Part shown: positions 44,726 through 56,813 of the stretch, one piece after another
How positions within the stretch are numbered: position 1 is the first letter of the stretch
Layout: each line of letters starts with the position of its first letter
NCBI GenBank assembly: GCA_037043455.1
Contig: JAWPHD010011431.1
Span: 1 to 64,000, forward strand
DNA: 64,000 nt
Reading direction: 5' to 3'
From: Cyrtodaria siliqua
Taxonomy: Eukaryota; Mollusca; Bivalvia; Adapedonta; Hiatellidae
The notes under the pieces: model-generated
Told to the model about the DNA's origin: nothing
The model's input: the letters and a program-made list of their open reading frames with translations, nothing else
The model's database searches: none
Program-made: the position numbers and the translations under genes

Positions 44726-46295
44726 CATTTTGAAATGATACTACATGTACAACTATATTTGAATATATTCTTACTTGAGAAATAAAACCTTATACTTTAC
44801 TGTGCTGTATTTTCATTATTTATTTTTCTCCAACATATTGTATTTATAAGTCCAGCAGTATTTTAGGATCAACGGATGATGGTTCCAAATTTATAGAATG
44901 ACTCCGTTGTAAAAAGCTAGAATGTGTAACCAAAAATCAACTCCGTATTCAACATATTTTTTTGATCTCAGCTATAGTTTTTTTAATAGGGCTCTATCTT
45001 AGATATAGTATGTTCTAAAAATAAACTGAAACGCTCAATGATTTCACACTATACAAGTTATGTCTGACATCGTATTGACAGGTTTACACAGTGTATGTGA
45101 CGTCACTGAGCTTTAGCCCAGATATCCCTATTCTATTTAAGTAATCGTGTGCACTCCTAAGAATATTACACGCACCATAGACCTACACAAAACAAGCATC
45201 GGAAGTACATCATGTGATGTGTTTTATGACTCTTAGCTGCAGTCATGCTGTACCTTTGGTGGGACTAATCAGTGGTTTATGACCTTGTTATGCAATAGCT
45301 ACTGACAGTTTGCCGGTGTTGTGAATAACCATGTTCGTTTCATTGCATACTCGTAATTTAAAAGTTACTTTTTGTGTTGGATAATTATACAGTAAGTAAG
45401 TAAGTAATATTTTATACATGTCAAAGCGGATCTATTAGGAAACTACTGTACAGTACTGCATTATCCCAACCAACAATAATAATTAATATAATAAATAATA
45501 CATGTTCTAAACATAAGTGAATCTGAAAGTGGAAATGTTCATTTATAATGTTCATAATGGTTTAAATAGTGTAAATTTCACCGGTCACTTTTTGGATCCA
45601 TAAGCGAGTCAACTCAAAAGCACCGAAGTTAAAACACAAACAAATAATAACAGCATGGGATATTTATCATGTTTCGATTTCCATTTATGGATGAAATGCC
45701 CACTGATAAGTATATGCATATAGTCTTCGTGCATTTTTCTACAAGATACGTTTCGAGATTTGATAAATAGTCGTCGAAGTCTGAGCTAAATATAAAGCAA
45801 ACTGACATACTTTTACTTTCGTTCAGAGCTCTTATATATAATCACTTTGAACCCTTTGCTCTCGTGGTATTGCATCCAAACGTAACACAGTGAACCATTT
45901 TCCAATAGTTATCTAATATAATAATACAAAATAAGTTGTCACATAAAAATAATAAATATATGATGTCTTCTCGAAATTACCATGCATGAATACAACAGAT
46001 GACAACCAGGCCATAAGGTCAATGGCAGAATCTACGTCATCACGCAAAGTGCGCGCGGAAACTGCCGAATTGTTCCGGACTTTCACGAAGACAAATTTAT
46101 TTATTAAAATCATCTTTTCTCCTCTAAATAATATTTTTTGTGGTTGGCAGCTATTCCTAAGTTTTTATATTAGTATATCGTATATTTATATAAATGGGGT
46201 GTATTAACTTGGAAGGAGATCTTTAATAAAAAAAATAATATTAAAATAAAAATATAAAAATAAATAAATCAATAATACAAAAGTTGAACCTACAA
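44726..46295. other. Sequence without a recognised gene
   Basis: Contains a short (GTAA)n tract ('gtaagtaagtaagtaa', about 45,393) and AT-rich stretches. The small ORFs at 45,913-46,207 have no motif. Confidence 0.5.
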
Positions 46296-47010
46296 CAAAG
46301 TTAAGGAACAAAAAAATATGCCTCCAGAGAAATTTTAACCCACGACGCCTGGAGTTTTCATTGTACATTACCAAATATTGAGAAAGGGCCGCAACCATAA
46401 CTCCGGTGTTACTGGTTCGCTCTAGCTGGTTTTTAAACTCATCCGAGCTTTCATTGATATCAAAAATCTGACCAAGTTTGGGAAAGATCGAATACAAAAT
46501 GAAGGTGCTAGAATGTTCACAAGGCTAAAAATTGCATTTTTCAATAATTCAAGGGCATATAACTCCGGTGTTCCTGGTCCGATAGCTGTTTTTTTAATTT
46601 GTTCGAGCTTTTATTGATATTAACAATCTGTGCAAGTTTGGTTAAGATCAAATAATAAATGATGATGCTAGAGTGTTCACAAGGCAGAAAATGGCATTTT
46701 CCGGAAAAGACAAGGGCCATTACTCTGGCGTTAATAACCCAATTCAGCTGGTTTTCAAACTTGTACGAGCTTTCATTGATATTAACAATCTCTGCAAGTT
46801 CGGTAAAGATCAAATAATAAATGAAGGTGCTAGATTGTTCACAAGCCTTAATATGGCATTTTTCAGCAAAACAAGGGCAATAACTCCGGTGAAATTAATC
46901 TGATCTGGCTGATTTTCGAACTTGTCCGAGCTTTTATTAATAAAAGTTTCGTAAAGATCCGATTAATAATAAGGTGTTGGATAATTGAGTGTTCACAAGG
47001 CAAATGTAAC
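46296..47010. mobile_element. Pearl-like array, about 163-bp units, ACGG end
   Basis: Four units with 'ataactccggtgtt', 'gctggtttt.aaact', 'cgagctttcattgatatt', 'aacaatctg.gcaagtttgg' and 'gaaggtgctaga' (46,498, 46,661, 46,825). The array closes in 'taacggacgacggacggacg' (about 47,007) and 'actcgtcatccca'. Same family as 53,700-55,020 and 57,960-58,715. Confidence 0.85.
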
Positions 47011-47149
47011 GGACGACGGACGGACGAAAGGCGGAAAACTCGTCATCCCATACACGCCTACTAAACAATGTCTCCAGCTCAAAAACGAGCAATCGTAAAA
47101 TGAGAGAAAGCAACATCCGAGCTAGAGACATCGTCAAGAAATGGCTGTC

Positions 47150-48450
47150 AAAATGTGAATATGACCCATGTTTAAGCTATTTTTTATTGTTTTAAGACAA
47201 ATCGGAGATTGTCATGCTCCGGGTATAAAAAAATGAGATATAGGGTCCTATAGAAACAACAGCGTCCGCACTGTACTGCAAACAAGGCCTTGAAAATACA
47301 ATGAAGGAGACAAAAAACAAAAGAAAGGGTGGTGAAGACAGGTTTACCGACTGGGAACGGTCAGTAGGCAATAAGGCCTACTGGTTAGCTTGAATCGATT
47401 TTATATGCGCACAATCCTCGCTATTATCCTGTCTTCAGCGCCCAAATAGACAAGACAGTGTAAACAAAACTACATCCCATCAGAAGGAATTTTCTAACAA
47501 TAAAGTCCACATCCAGAGAAACTAACTAAAGAAACACATACAAAAAAATAATAAACATCTCAGGATGTATCCAGAATCGTACTGAACAACCATAGTAGTT
47601 GCAGCTAAAGAGAAAACCAACCTGGGGTACGACCAGAAAACTCGAGAGACGAAAGCGCATGCACCCACCTCCCTTAGTTTGGGTTTCAGTAGGTACAATC
47701 ATAGAGTCCCAAGAGGTAGTCCAGTCATCGCACAAGTGAAAAGTGAAGCGTAATGACTGACTGTAGAGGGGTCAATCAATAAACATGCAGTGCGCTGTAA
47801 AACCAAAGGGTTATATCCTTTTCTGACTAACTTCCTGATTTAATTTGTAAAGCGGTCAGGAAACCCGTCAGACCCCTTTAACTTTCGAAGTTTATAGACC
47901 ACATCTCCATAAAAAGAGGGTTGTGATATGCCTAGTCGCAGAAGTGTTTTAAGGTTGGTGTTGGTCTTTACCAGCAGGCCCTCGTTGCGGCGGAAAAATT
48001 TAGAGTAAGATCTACGTAGTTTGTGATAACGAAAACCTAGCTGAAGAAGTTTACTTGAAATAGCTTGATTTCGATCATTGAAGTCTATAACATCATTACA
48101 CGCATAGCAAATCGAATGAGTTGGTAGATATACACCCCGTATGAGGTAGCACGAGGTACATCTCCATCCAGGTGTGGATAGTTAACGATGTTAAAATTGA
48201 AATCATCTCTCTTATCATAGATGTTAGTATGAATACTATCATTTGAAATCGAGGTCTGGTGGATAAATGTTAGTAACCATATGAGCAAAAAACGGATTAT
48301 CAATATTGAGTATGTCATCAAGATACCGAGAAGTATTATTAAATGCATCAATAATTTCACGCTGGCTAGCAGGTGACAAACTAAACATAAAATCTCTTTC
48401 GTAAGCCCTGTTTTGTCTCCAGCTCTATTTAGTAGGCGTGCCATAAGCAG
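47150..48450 (-). pseudogene. Second Penelope-like copy, 3' half
   Basis: Reading minus from 48,450: a scrambled region, then 'NIYDKRDDFNFNIVNYPHL' and 'DGDVPRATSYGVYIYQLIRF' (about 48,120-48,240), which align with the C-terminal RT part of the copy at 22,685-24,031. Continuing minus are 'FRYHKLRRSYSKFFRRN', 'LLRLGISQPSFYGDVVYKL' (about 47,900) and 'GYNPLVLQRTACLLIDP', then an untranslated tail with the 'actgaccgttcccagtcggt' block (about 47,350) that parallels 'actgaccgttccaaggtggt' at 24,325. Stops and shifts abound. The tail sequence is a different subfamily from the 24-kb copy. Confidence 0.8.
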
Positions 48451-48514
48451 CTAAAATTGATATCCCACATATGACAGGTAAACTCTATAATTAATAATAT
48501 ATTGTTGTGCTCCT

Positions 48515-48860
48515 ATAGAAAGCATGGAACCATTCTGTTTCTGTCAAGAGTGGATACTGTTTGCATGATCACACATTTAGAGCAGGCAAGGAAACAGTCT
48601 GTTTCTGTCCAGTGTGGATACTGTTTGCATGATCACACATTTAGACCAGACAAGGAACCAGTCTGTTTATGTCAAGTGTGGATCAAACTATGAGTAAGCA
48701 TGGAACCAATCAGTTCTGCCACATGTGGACACTGTTTGCATAATCACACTTGGTGTAAGCATGGAACCAGTATGTTTTTGTCAAGTGTGGATACTGTTTG
48801 CATGATCACACTTAAAATAAGCCAAGAATCAGTCAGTTTCTACCAATCTGTTTTTGTGAT
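48515..48860. repeat. Minisatellite, about 78-bp unit
   Basis: Four to five units of 'agtctgtttctgtcaagtgt', 'ggatactgtttgcatgatca' and 'cacatttagancaggcaagg', with one shortened unit near 48,690. The plus-strand ORFs simply translate it. Confidence 0.85.
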
Positions 48861-48879
48861 GAAAAACACAACATTTGTA

Positions 48880-50050
48880 TTAAAACAAGAGGTCAATGAC
48901 TTTGAAGCTCTACTGATAGGTTTGATAGCTAGATAAGCATCCTATGAAGTTTCATGAAAATCTGTCAAGTAGTTTCAGAGGAATATTCGCTACAAGTTTT
49001 TACTATATAACACTATGTAAGCAAAGATGGCTGCTGGCAGCCATGTTTATTTATAAATGTCAATGATTTTCGGCAAGGACCAGCATCATGTCATGCTGAT
49101 TAGTCCCAGATCAATATCACTTGTAGTTTTCAAGAAGTAGCTACAAACTTGTTTTTTTTAATATATTTTTAGCCGTGGCGGCCATCTTGAATTGCCTGCC
49201 GACCTGAATTGAATTGAATTGAATGTTGTTTAACGGCTCATCAACACAGCATAGATTATTTAGAGCCGCCCCAGAGAGAGGGGAAGGATACATAGGAATC
49301 CGGGAACCTGCCCTACTCTTATTATCGAATAGATTCCTATGGTTCTTTAACGTGCTCGGAGGATAGACCGATACACGGGACCGCCCTGTTTACGTCCCCA
49401 TCCGACGGACGAGGCTAAGGTAAAGTGTCTTGCCCAAGAACACACCGACGGAACTCAGTGGCACCACGGAGGATTGAACCCGGGGCCTCCGGTTACAAAT
49501 CTGCCGCGCTACCGACTGCGCCACGCCAGCCCCTCTGCCGACCTGAAATTTTGCTAGGATCAATTAGACTTCAAGTGAAACATTACTCTGAAGTTTCATG
49601 AAAATCTGTAAAGTAGTTTCAGAGGAGTAGTCGCTGCAATGTTTTACTATATAACTCTTGTAAACAACCCGGCAGCCATGTTTAACGTCGAATCGAAATA
49701 ATTTTTGAAAAGGATCAACGTCATGTCATGTTGATCACTTTAGGAAAGTCCCATATCAATACCACTTATAGTTTTCAAGAAAAAGTCGCTACAAACTTAT
49801 TTTTATAAAATTTATTTTTTTAGCCGTTATCTTGAATTTCTGGCCGACCTGAAATTTTGCTAGGATCAACTAGACATCAAGAGCAACATTCCTGTGAAGT
49901 ATGAAAATCCGTCAAGTAGTTTCAGAGGAGTAGTCGCTATAATTTTGTATTATATAACTCTATGTAAACAAAGATGGCCGCTGGCGGTTATGTTTAGTGT
50001 CGAATCAAATTAGTTTTTGACTAGGATCAAGATCATGTCATGCTGATCAT
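48880..50050. repeat. Tandem units of about 305 bp, interrupted by a SINE and a pearl-like element
   Basis: 'agtagtttcagaggaatatt' (48,966), 'agtagtttcagaggagtagt' (49,613) and again at 49,917, each followed by 'tatataactctatgtaaac' and 'aagatggc.gctggc'. Subtracting the 339-bp SINE plus duplication gives periods of about 308 and 304. Confidence 0.8.
49196..49547 (-). mobile_element. Complete tRNA-derived SINE with 13-bp target duplications
   Basis: The element is 49,209-49,534 (326 bp), read on the minus strand. It starts with a tRNA-like head, A box 'tggcgcagtcggt' and B box 'gggttcaatcc', continues through 'cggtgtgttcttgggcaaga' and 'cgtcggatggggacgtaaac', and ends in an (ATTCA)-type tail ('attcaattcaattcaa'). 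It is flanked by 'ctgccgacctgaa' at 49,196-49,208 and 49,535-49,547. Headless relatives lie at 12,225 and 14,875. Such elements are copied by LINE machinery and transcribed by Pol III. Confidence 0.95.
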
Positions 50051-51575
50051 TTTAGAAAAACAAGAGGGTCAAGATGGCGCTAAATCTATCACCCGAGAAC
50101 TGGCACATTATCGAACTTCTTCGAAATATTATGGTCATATACAATCTGTGCAAGTTTGGTTGATATTGTTCACGAAATGTGGCCTCTATTGTGTTAACAA
50201 CATTGTCATAAAGACACTGAACAATTTTGGTAAAGATCAAATACAAAATGAAGGTGCTAGAGTGTAAAACTTGGGGCAGGGCCAAATGTTACCCCATGGC
50301 TACATGTAATATATGAGAGCTGTGTGCCTTGTGGTTTCAGAGAAGAAGATTTTTTAAGTGTTTCCCTATACGCCTATGTAAAACGTGTGACCACTGGGGC
50401 GGGGCAAAATGTAACCCCCATGGTCACCAGTTGAACAAACTTGGTAAAGGACCATAAGAGTATAGTAAATGCAAAATATTAAACCTCTAACTCTTGTAGT
50501 TCCCGAAAAGAAAACTTAAACGTTTTTCCTATAAAAGTCTATGTAAAAGTGTGACCCCTGGGCGGGGTCAAATTTGACCCCAAGGGTCACCATTCGAACA
50601 AACTTGGTAGAGGACCTTAAGCTTATTTCAAATGCAAAATATTAAACCTCTGGCTCTTGCAGTTTCAGAGAAGAATATTTTTTATGTTTTTCCCTATTCA
50701 AGTCTATGTAAAACTGTGACCCCCGGGGTGGGGTCAAATGTGACCCCAGGGTCAACATTTGAACAAACTTGGTAAAGGACCATAATCCTACAGTAAATGC
50801 AAAATATTAAACCTCTGGCTCTTGTAGTTCCAGAGAAGACGATTTTTTAATTTGTTACCTACACAAGTCTATGTAAAACTGTGACAACCGGGCGTGGCCA
50901 AATTTGACATCAGGGTCACCATTTGAACAAACATGTTAGAGGACCATACGCCTATAGCAAACGCAAAATATTAAACATCTGGCTCTAGCAGTTTCAGAGA
51001 ATAAGATTTTTTTCCTATATAAATCTATGTAAAACTGTGACCCCCGGGGCGGAGCCAAATTAGACCCCAAGGTCACCATTTGAACAAACTTAGTAGGGGA
51101 CCATAAGCTGATGCTATATGTAATACATGAAAGCTCTGCGCCTTTTCATTTCAGAGGACAAGATTTTTCCTACATAAGTCTATGAAAAACATGCAAAATC
51201 TCAATATACAAAATTGGATTCCCCACGGCAAGGCCATTTTTGACCCAGAGACTTCATTTAAACAAATTTGTCTAGGCATTGGCGATCATTTTAAAAGAAA
51301 AACTGTCGAAATCTCTCCAGCAGTTCTTGAGAAGAAGATTTTTTAAAGTTTCGAACATATATCGTAATGGCGGCCATCTTGGATGTCGCGCTGACCTAAT
51401 TTTAACAAATTTATAAAACATTCATCTAAGGATCATACTTGTGAAGATTGGTCAAAATTGGCAGAGCAGTTTCTGAGGAGAAGTCGTTTGAAGTAAAAGA
51501 TAACGACGACGGACGACGGACGGACGGACGACGGACGAAGAGTGATCACAATAGATCACCTTGAGCTCTACTAGT
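50051..51575 (+). mobile_element. Pearl-like element: about 160-bp units, ACGG run, terminal hairpin
   Basis: Starts 'acaagagggtcaagatggcg' and has five to six units with 'ctatgtaaaactgtgacccc', 'ggtcaccatttgaacaaact', 'aatgcaaaatattaaacctc' and 'gcagtttcagagaagaagat' (periods about 160). It ends with 'attggtcaaaattggcagag', the run 'cggacgacggacggacggac' (51,500-51,540) and a 'gatcaccttgagctc' end. Its right flank resumes a different tandem family. The order array-microsatellite-conserved end is that of bivalve pearl-type elements, considered Helitron/Helentron relatives by some authors. Confidence 0.8.
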
Positions 51576-51579
51576 ATGA

Positions 51580-53590
51580 TTTGATTCAAAAATCATGAAA
51601 CATGAACATGATAGAGGCCAACCCAAAGAAACATGTTTCCTATATATAATTCTATGTAAACTTTGGGTTATCGTGGCGGCCATTTGAAATATTTGACGAC
51701 AACAAAAAACACACACTTGATAGAGGCCAACAACAGGAACATGTATATGATATTTAACTAGAATGGAATAAGTGGTAATATGTCGTTTGATAAATGGCCT
51801 TAAATTTGACCTAAGTTTAGCCATGGTGGCCATCATTGATGACTGGAGGCCCCAAAAACAGAAATCTGAGGGAGATTAACCCAAAGATCATTGTGATTAA
51901 GTTTCATCAAAATCCTTCAAGCGGTTTCAGAAGATGTCATTTTTATCGTTTTCCTATATAACTCTATGTAAACGTTGGGTCGCTGTGGCTTTGATTATTC
52001 GACGATAACTCAAAAACACAAACTTGATACAGACTAATCCAAAGAACATGTATACGATATTTCACAAGAATGGAATAAGTGATTTCGGAGGAGATGCTGT
52101 TTGAAATTTGCTTAAATTTAAAATAATTTTAGCCATGGCGGCCATCTTGGGTGACCGGCAGCCGCGAAAATCACAATTCTGAGGGGGACAATCCTAAAGA
52201 TCATTGTAATTAAGTTTCATCAAAATCCTTCAAGCAGTTTCAGAAAATATGTCATTTTTAACGTTTTCCTATATAACTATATGTAAACTTTGGGTCGCTG
52301 TGGCGGCTATTTTGATTATTCGACGATAGACGAATAACGAAAAACACAAGCTTGATAGAGGCCAACCCAAGAAACATGGTTATGATATTTAACAAGAATG
52401 ACACAAGTGGTTTCGGAGGATATGTCGTATGAAATTTCCTTAAATGTTACCTAATTTTAGCCATGGTGGCCATCTTGGTTGACTGGCGGCCGCGAAAAAC
52501 ATAAATCTGAGGGGGAATATCCTAAAGTTCATTGTAATGAAGTTTCATCAAAATCCTTCAAGCGGTTTCTAAGAAAATGTTATATTTAGCCTTTTCCTAT
52601 ATAACTCTATGTGAACAAAATTGAGTCGCCGTGGCGGCCATTTTAATAACTCGAAGATAACGAAAAACACAAACTTGATAGAGGCCAACTCAAGGAACAT
52701 GTTTATGGTATTTCACAATAATGGAATAGGTGGTTTCGGAGGATATTTCGTTTGAATACTCCTTAAATTTGACCTAGTTTTAGCCATGGCAGCCATCTTG
52801 AATGACTGGCAGCCGCAAAAAACATAAATCTGAGAGGGACTGTTCCAAAGATCATTTTGATTTAAGTTTCATCAAAATCCTTCAAGTTGTTTCAGGGAAG
52901 ATGTCATTTTTAATGTTTTACTATATATAACTCTATGTAAACTTTGGATCGCTGTGGCGGCCATTTTGATTATTCGACGATAACGAAAAACACAAACTTG
53001 ATAGAGGCCAACCTAAGAAACATGTTTGTGATATTTCTCAAGAATGAAATAATCGTTTTCGTCGGAGATGTCGTTTGAAATTTCCTTAAATTTGACATAA
53101 TTTTAGCCATGGCGGCCATCTTGGAAGATTGGCAGCCGCAAAAAAACACAATTCGAAGGGGGGCTATCCTAAAGATCATTGTAATGAAGTTTCATCTAAA
53201 TCCTTCGAGCTTTTTCAGAAAAAATATGTAATTCTTAACGTTTTCCTATATAACTCTATGTAAACTTTGGATTAGTCGACGATAACGAAAATCACAAACT
53301 TGATAGAGGCTAACCCAAGGAACATGTTTATGATATTTCACAATAATGGTACATAAGTGGTTTCGGAGATGTCGTTTGAAATTTCCTTAAATTTGATCTA
53401 GTTTTAGACATGGCGGCCATCTTGGATCACAGGCGGCGTGAGAGGGACTATCCCAAAGATCATTGTGATTTAAGTTTCATCAAAATCATTCAAGCGGTTT
53501 CAGAGAAGATGTCAGTTTTCCTATATAACTCTTATGTCAACTTTGGGTCGCTCTGGCAGCCATTTTGATTATTCGACGATAGACAAATTG
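51580..53590. repeat. Tandem array of about 322-bp units
   Basis: Six diverged units. 'gatagaggccaac' recurs at about 51,610, 51,720, 52,357, 52,679, 53,003 and 53,306. Each unit also has 'tagccatggcggccatcttg', 'tcatcaaaatccttcaagcg', 'cctatataactctatgtaaa' and 'ggcggccattttgattattc'. Small minus-strand ORFs follow the unit periodicity and are not genes. Confidence 0.88.
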
Positions 53591-53659
53591 AAATAAACGA
53601 AACAAAGAAATGACAAAACTTTAAAAAAAAATCAATCAATATAAAAAATAAAATAAAAA

Positions 53660-55020
53660 GGTCGAAAAACATCAACATTTACTTAAAATAATAATATAAA
53701 AATAAGGCTTAACAAGGAAAAACGTAGCATTTTTAACTAAATCAAGGGCCATAACTCTGCTGTTACCGGTCCGATCTGGCTGGTTTTCGAACTTGTCCGA
53801 GCTTTCATTGATATTGATAATCTGGTAAAGGTTGGTAAATATCGGATGAAACATGAAGGCCCTATCGTTTTAACGAGGCAACATATATCATTTTTAACTA
53901 ATTCAGGGGCCATAAGTCCGCTGTTGGTGGTTAGATCTGGTTTATTTTTGTATTTTTCCGAACTTTTATTGACATTAACAATCTGGTAAAGTTTGGTAAA
54001 GATCGGAACAAAAATGAAGGCCCTATCGTCTTAGCGAGGCAAAATATAGCCTTATTAGCTAAATCAAGGGCCATAACTCCGCTTTTACTGTTTCGATCTG
54101 GCTGGTTTTCGATCTTTTCCGAGCTTTCATTGACATAAGCAATCTTGTAGAGATTGTTTAAGATCGGATGAAAAATGAAGGCCCTATCGTCTTAACGAAG
54201 CAAAATATAGCATTTTTAACTAAATCAAGGGCCACAACTCCGCTGTTACTGGTCCGATCTGGCTGGTTTATCAAACTTGTCCGAGCTTTCCTTGACATTA
54301 ACAATCTGGTAAAGTTTGGTAAAGATCGCCCTATTGCCTTAACGAGACAAAAGTTAACGACGGACGACGGACGGCCAGTAGAACTTAAAATCTGGTAAAG
54401 TTTGGTAAAGATCAGATAAAAAATGAAGGCCCTATCATACTAAAGAGGCAAAATATAGCATTTTTAACCAAATCAAGGGCCTTAACTCTGGTGTTATTTA
54501 TCCAATTTCGCTGGATTTCAAACCAGTCCGAGCTTTCATTGATATTAGTAATCTGGTTCAGTTTAATAAAGATCAGATGAAAAACAAATGCCCCATCGTC
54601 TTAAAGAGGCAAAATATAGCATTTTTAACTTAATAAAGGGCCATAACTCCGCTGTTACTGCTTCAGTCTGGCTGGCTTTCAAACTTGTCCGAGTTTTCAT
54701 TGATATTAACAATCTGCTTAAGTTTGGTAAAGATCAGATGAAAAATGAACATGATGAAGGCCCTGTCGTCTTAACGTGGCAAAATATAGCATTTTAAACT
54801 AAATCAAGGGCCCTAACTCAGCTGTTACTGGTCCGATATAGCTGGTTTTCGAACTTTTTCGAGCTTTCATTAATATTAACAATCAATTAAAGTGTGGTAA
54901 AGATCGGATGAAAAATGAAGGCCCCATCGTCTTAACGAGGTAGAAGTTAACCGACGGCGGACCGACGCCGGACGACTGACAACTCGCCATCCCATAAGCT
55001 CTGTTGGCCCTTAGCCAGTA
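53660..55020. mobile_element. Pearl-like arrays (about 162-bp units) with two ACGG ends
   Basis: Units share 'gaaggccctatcgtcttaac', 'gaggcaaaatatagcatttt', 'aaatcaagggccataactcc', 'ctggttttcgaacttgtccg' and 'aatctggtaaagtttggtaa' (starts near 53,854, 54,016 and 54,177). One sub-array ends in 'acgacggacgacggacggcc' (about 54,357), and a second ends in an ACG-rich run near 54,955 followed by 'aactcgccatcccataagct'. Two elements, or one with an internal copy of its own end, lie head to tail. Confidence 0.85.
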
Positions 55021-55322
55021 GAGCTAATAACTGATGTCCCAATGAAGTATTACTACTCAAAACTATTTAAGGACTATTAGTCAGCCATCTTTGAAAAGAA
55101 AATCCGAAATGGATGGGTTATGGTTAATTGAAATTTTCATCCTAATGCATATTATAGGCATGAACAATGTCAATGATATAATATATGACAGTAATTCAAC
55201 ACTACTGATGTGAACATGATATCAGAAACAATATCATTTGCCAGAAATAGTGCCCTTTATATTCCAAAAGTTTAGTACAATTTTACTCGAAGATTGTTTG
55301 TTTTTTATGTTAAATAAATGTA

Positions 55323-56591
55323 CGAGGGTGTTCCGTAAATAATGCGATTGGTATTGATACTAGAATACTAGAATCATTTTTGATCAATTGTTTTTGCGAT
55401 TTCCTTCAAAGTACTCCCCCTAAGCCGAAACACACATTTTGAGCCGCGCAATCCACTTTTGAAAACATTTTTTCGTATTCATGAACAGGTATACCCTTAA
55501 AACACTGGTAAACAGCAGATCCCAGGGCATTCTTCGAGTTATATCTCTTCCCAGATAAGTGATGTTTTAGTCTTGGGAAGAAAAAATAGTCGAAGGGGGC
55601 CAGGTCTGGCGAGTAAGGGGGTGCGGGAGAACGGTGATCTTCTCTGACTCCAAAAAGTCCGTTACAATACGGGCTTTGTGGGCGGGCGCGTTGTCCTGAA
55701 GAAGACGAACATACTTCAGACCTGTTATAGGGCGACGCTGTTTGTAGTACTTCTTCAATTGTTTCAATACGACGTTTTTATAAAACCGTCCTGTGACAGT
55801 TCTGCCTTTTGGCACCGCCTTCTGCATGACGGTACCGTTGGTAGTGAATCAAAATGCATACAGAACCTTCTTAACAGTTCGCGTTCGTTTGGCAATAATT
55901 GGTCGTTTCATATTTTTCGTGGCCCAGATTCGGTTAGATACTTTTCGTTTTGGCTCATAATAATGGACCCACGTTTCATCACCCGTAAATAAATTCTCAA
56001 ACGATTTTTTGCTGTATTTCGGATACATTTTCAGAAGTTTTTTCGCTGTTGTAACCCTTAACTTCTTTTGGTCCTCTGTCAGCAAACGCGGTATCCATCT
56101 TGCATGTATTTTCTTAACTTTCAGATGCTTTTTCAACTTAGATGAACTCTTGCTAACGACAAGTTTGTTATCCGAGATAATTGTCTTACTGTGTATCGAG
56201 CATCAGTTTTCAGGATTTCACGGATTTTTCAACGTTTTTCTTGGTCGTTGACGTTAGAGGACGACCAGGGCGAGCAGTATCTTTCAAGCGCTGTTGCCCG
56301 GATTTAAATTTGGCCACCCACCTACAAACAGTACTATACGACATTTGACCACCCCCGTAAATGTCACACACCTCTTGGTGAATGTCTTTCGGCTTCAACC
56401 CAAGTTATGACCTACCTCTAATATAGGCCCTAATTTCAAGCACATTTTCCGTGTCCGTGAATGTATGAATGAGATTTTTACCTTTGACACGCGTCAGTGA
56501 TCACTCTAGCGATACGAAGTGGTTTCATGTAAATATTGCATGAGTACCGCGAAATAATACAGAAGTCGCATTATTTACGGAGCACCCCTCG
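55323..56591 (-). mobile_element. Full-length mariner-like transposon, TA target duplication
   Basis: The element is 1,269 bp with inverted ends 'cgagggtgttccgtaaataa' (55,323) and the complement of 'cgaggggtgctccgtaaata' (ending 56,591), about 25 bp each. TA adjoins both sides (55,321-55,322 and 56,592-56,593). Length and ends are normal for mariner. Its single gene, on the minus strand, is described separately. Confidence 0.93.
55400..56450 (-). pseudogene. Mariner-like transposase (DD34D type), inactivated
   Basis: N-terminal helix-turn-helix region 'KPKDIHQEVCDIYGGGQ' and 'STVCRWVAKFKSG' (56,398-56,290), 'DTARPGRPLTS', then after a shift 'IPRLLTEDQKKLRVTTAKKL' (about 56,090), 'LFTGDETWVHYYEPKRKV' (first catalytic Asp, about 55,960-55,985), 'AVPKGRTVTGRFYKN', 'LLQDNAPAHKARIVTDFLE' (second Asp, about 55,670-55,700) and, one frame over, 'YSPDLAPFD' (third Asp, about 55,595). 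The second-to-third Asp spacing is 34 residues. A stop near 56,410 and at least three frameshifts make it non-functional. It would cut and paste the element at TA sites. Confidence 0.9.
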
Positions 56592-56599
56592 TATCCGTA

Positions 56600-56810
56600 A
56601 AAAAGCCCTGCAATCAAATCCTGATTGATATGACTAGCTAGGTCCATGTCGTATTGTATATTCAAAAACAACATATTTATAGGGAAGTATATGATAAATG
56701 TGTATATTATGTACAAATGGTACCGATATGAACTCAATTTGAATTAATATTGATGATTAAAGAGCAAAAATATGTATATGTCATGTTGTCTTGCTTTCGA
56801 GTGCAAACAT
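56600..56810. other. Unannotated flank of the mariner insertion
   Basis: AT-rich; no ORF with a motif. Confidence 0.5.
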
Positions 56811-56813
56811 TAA

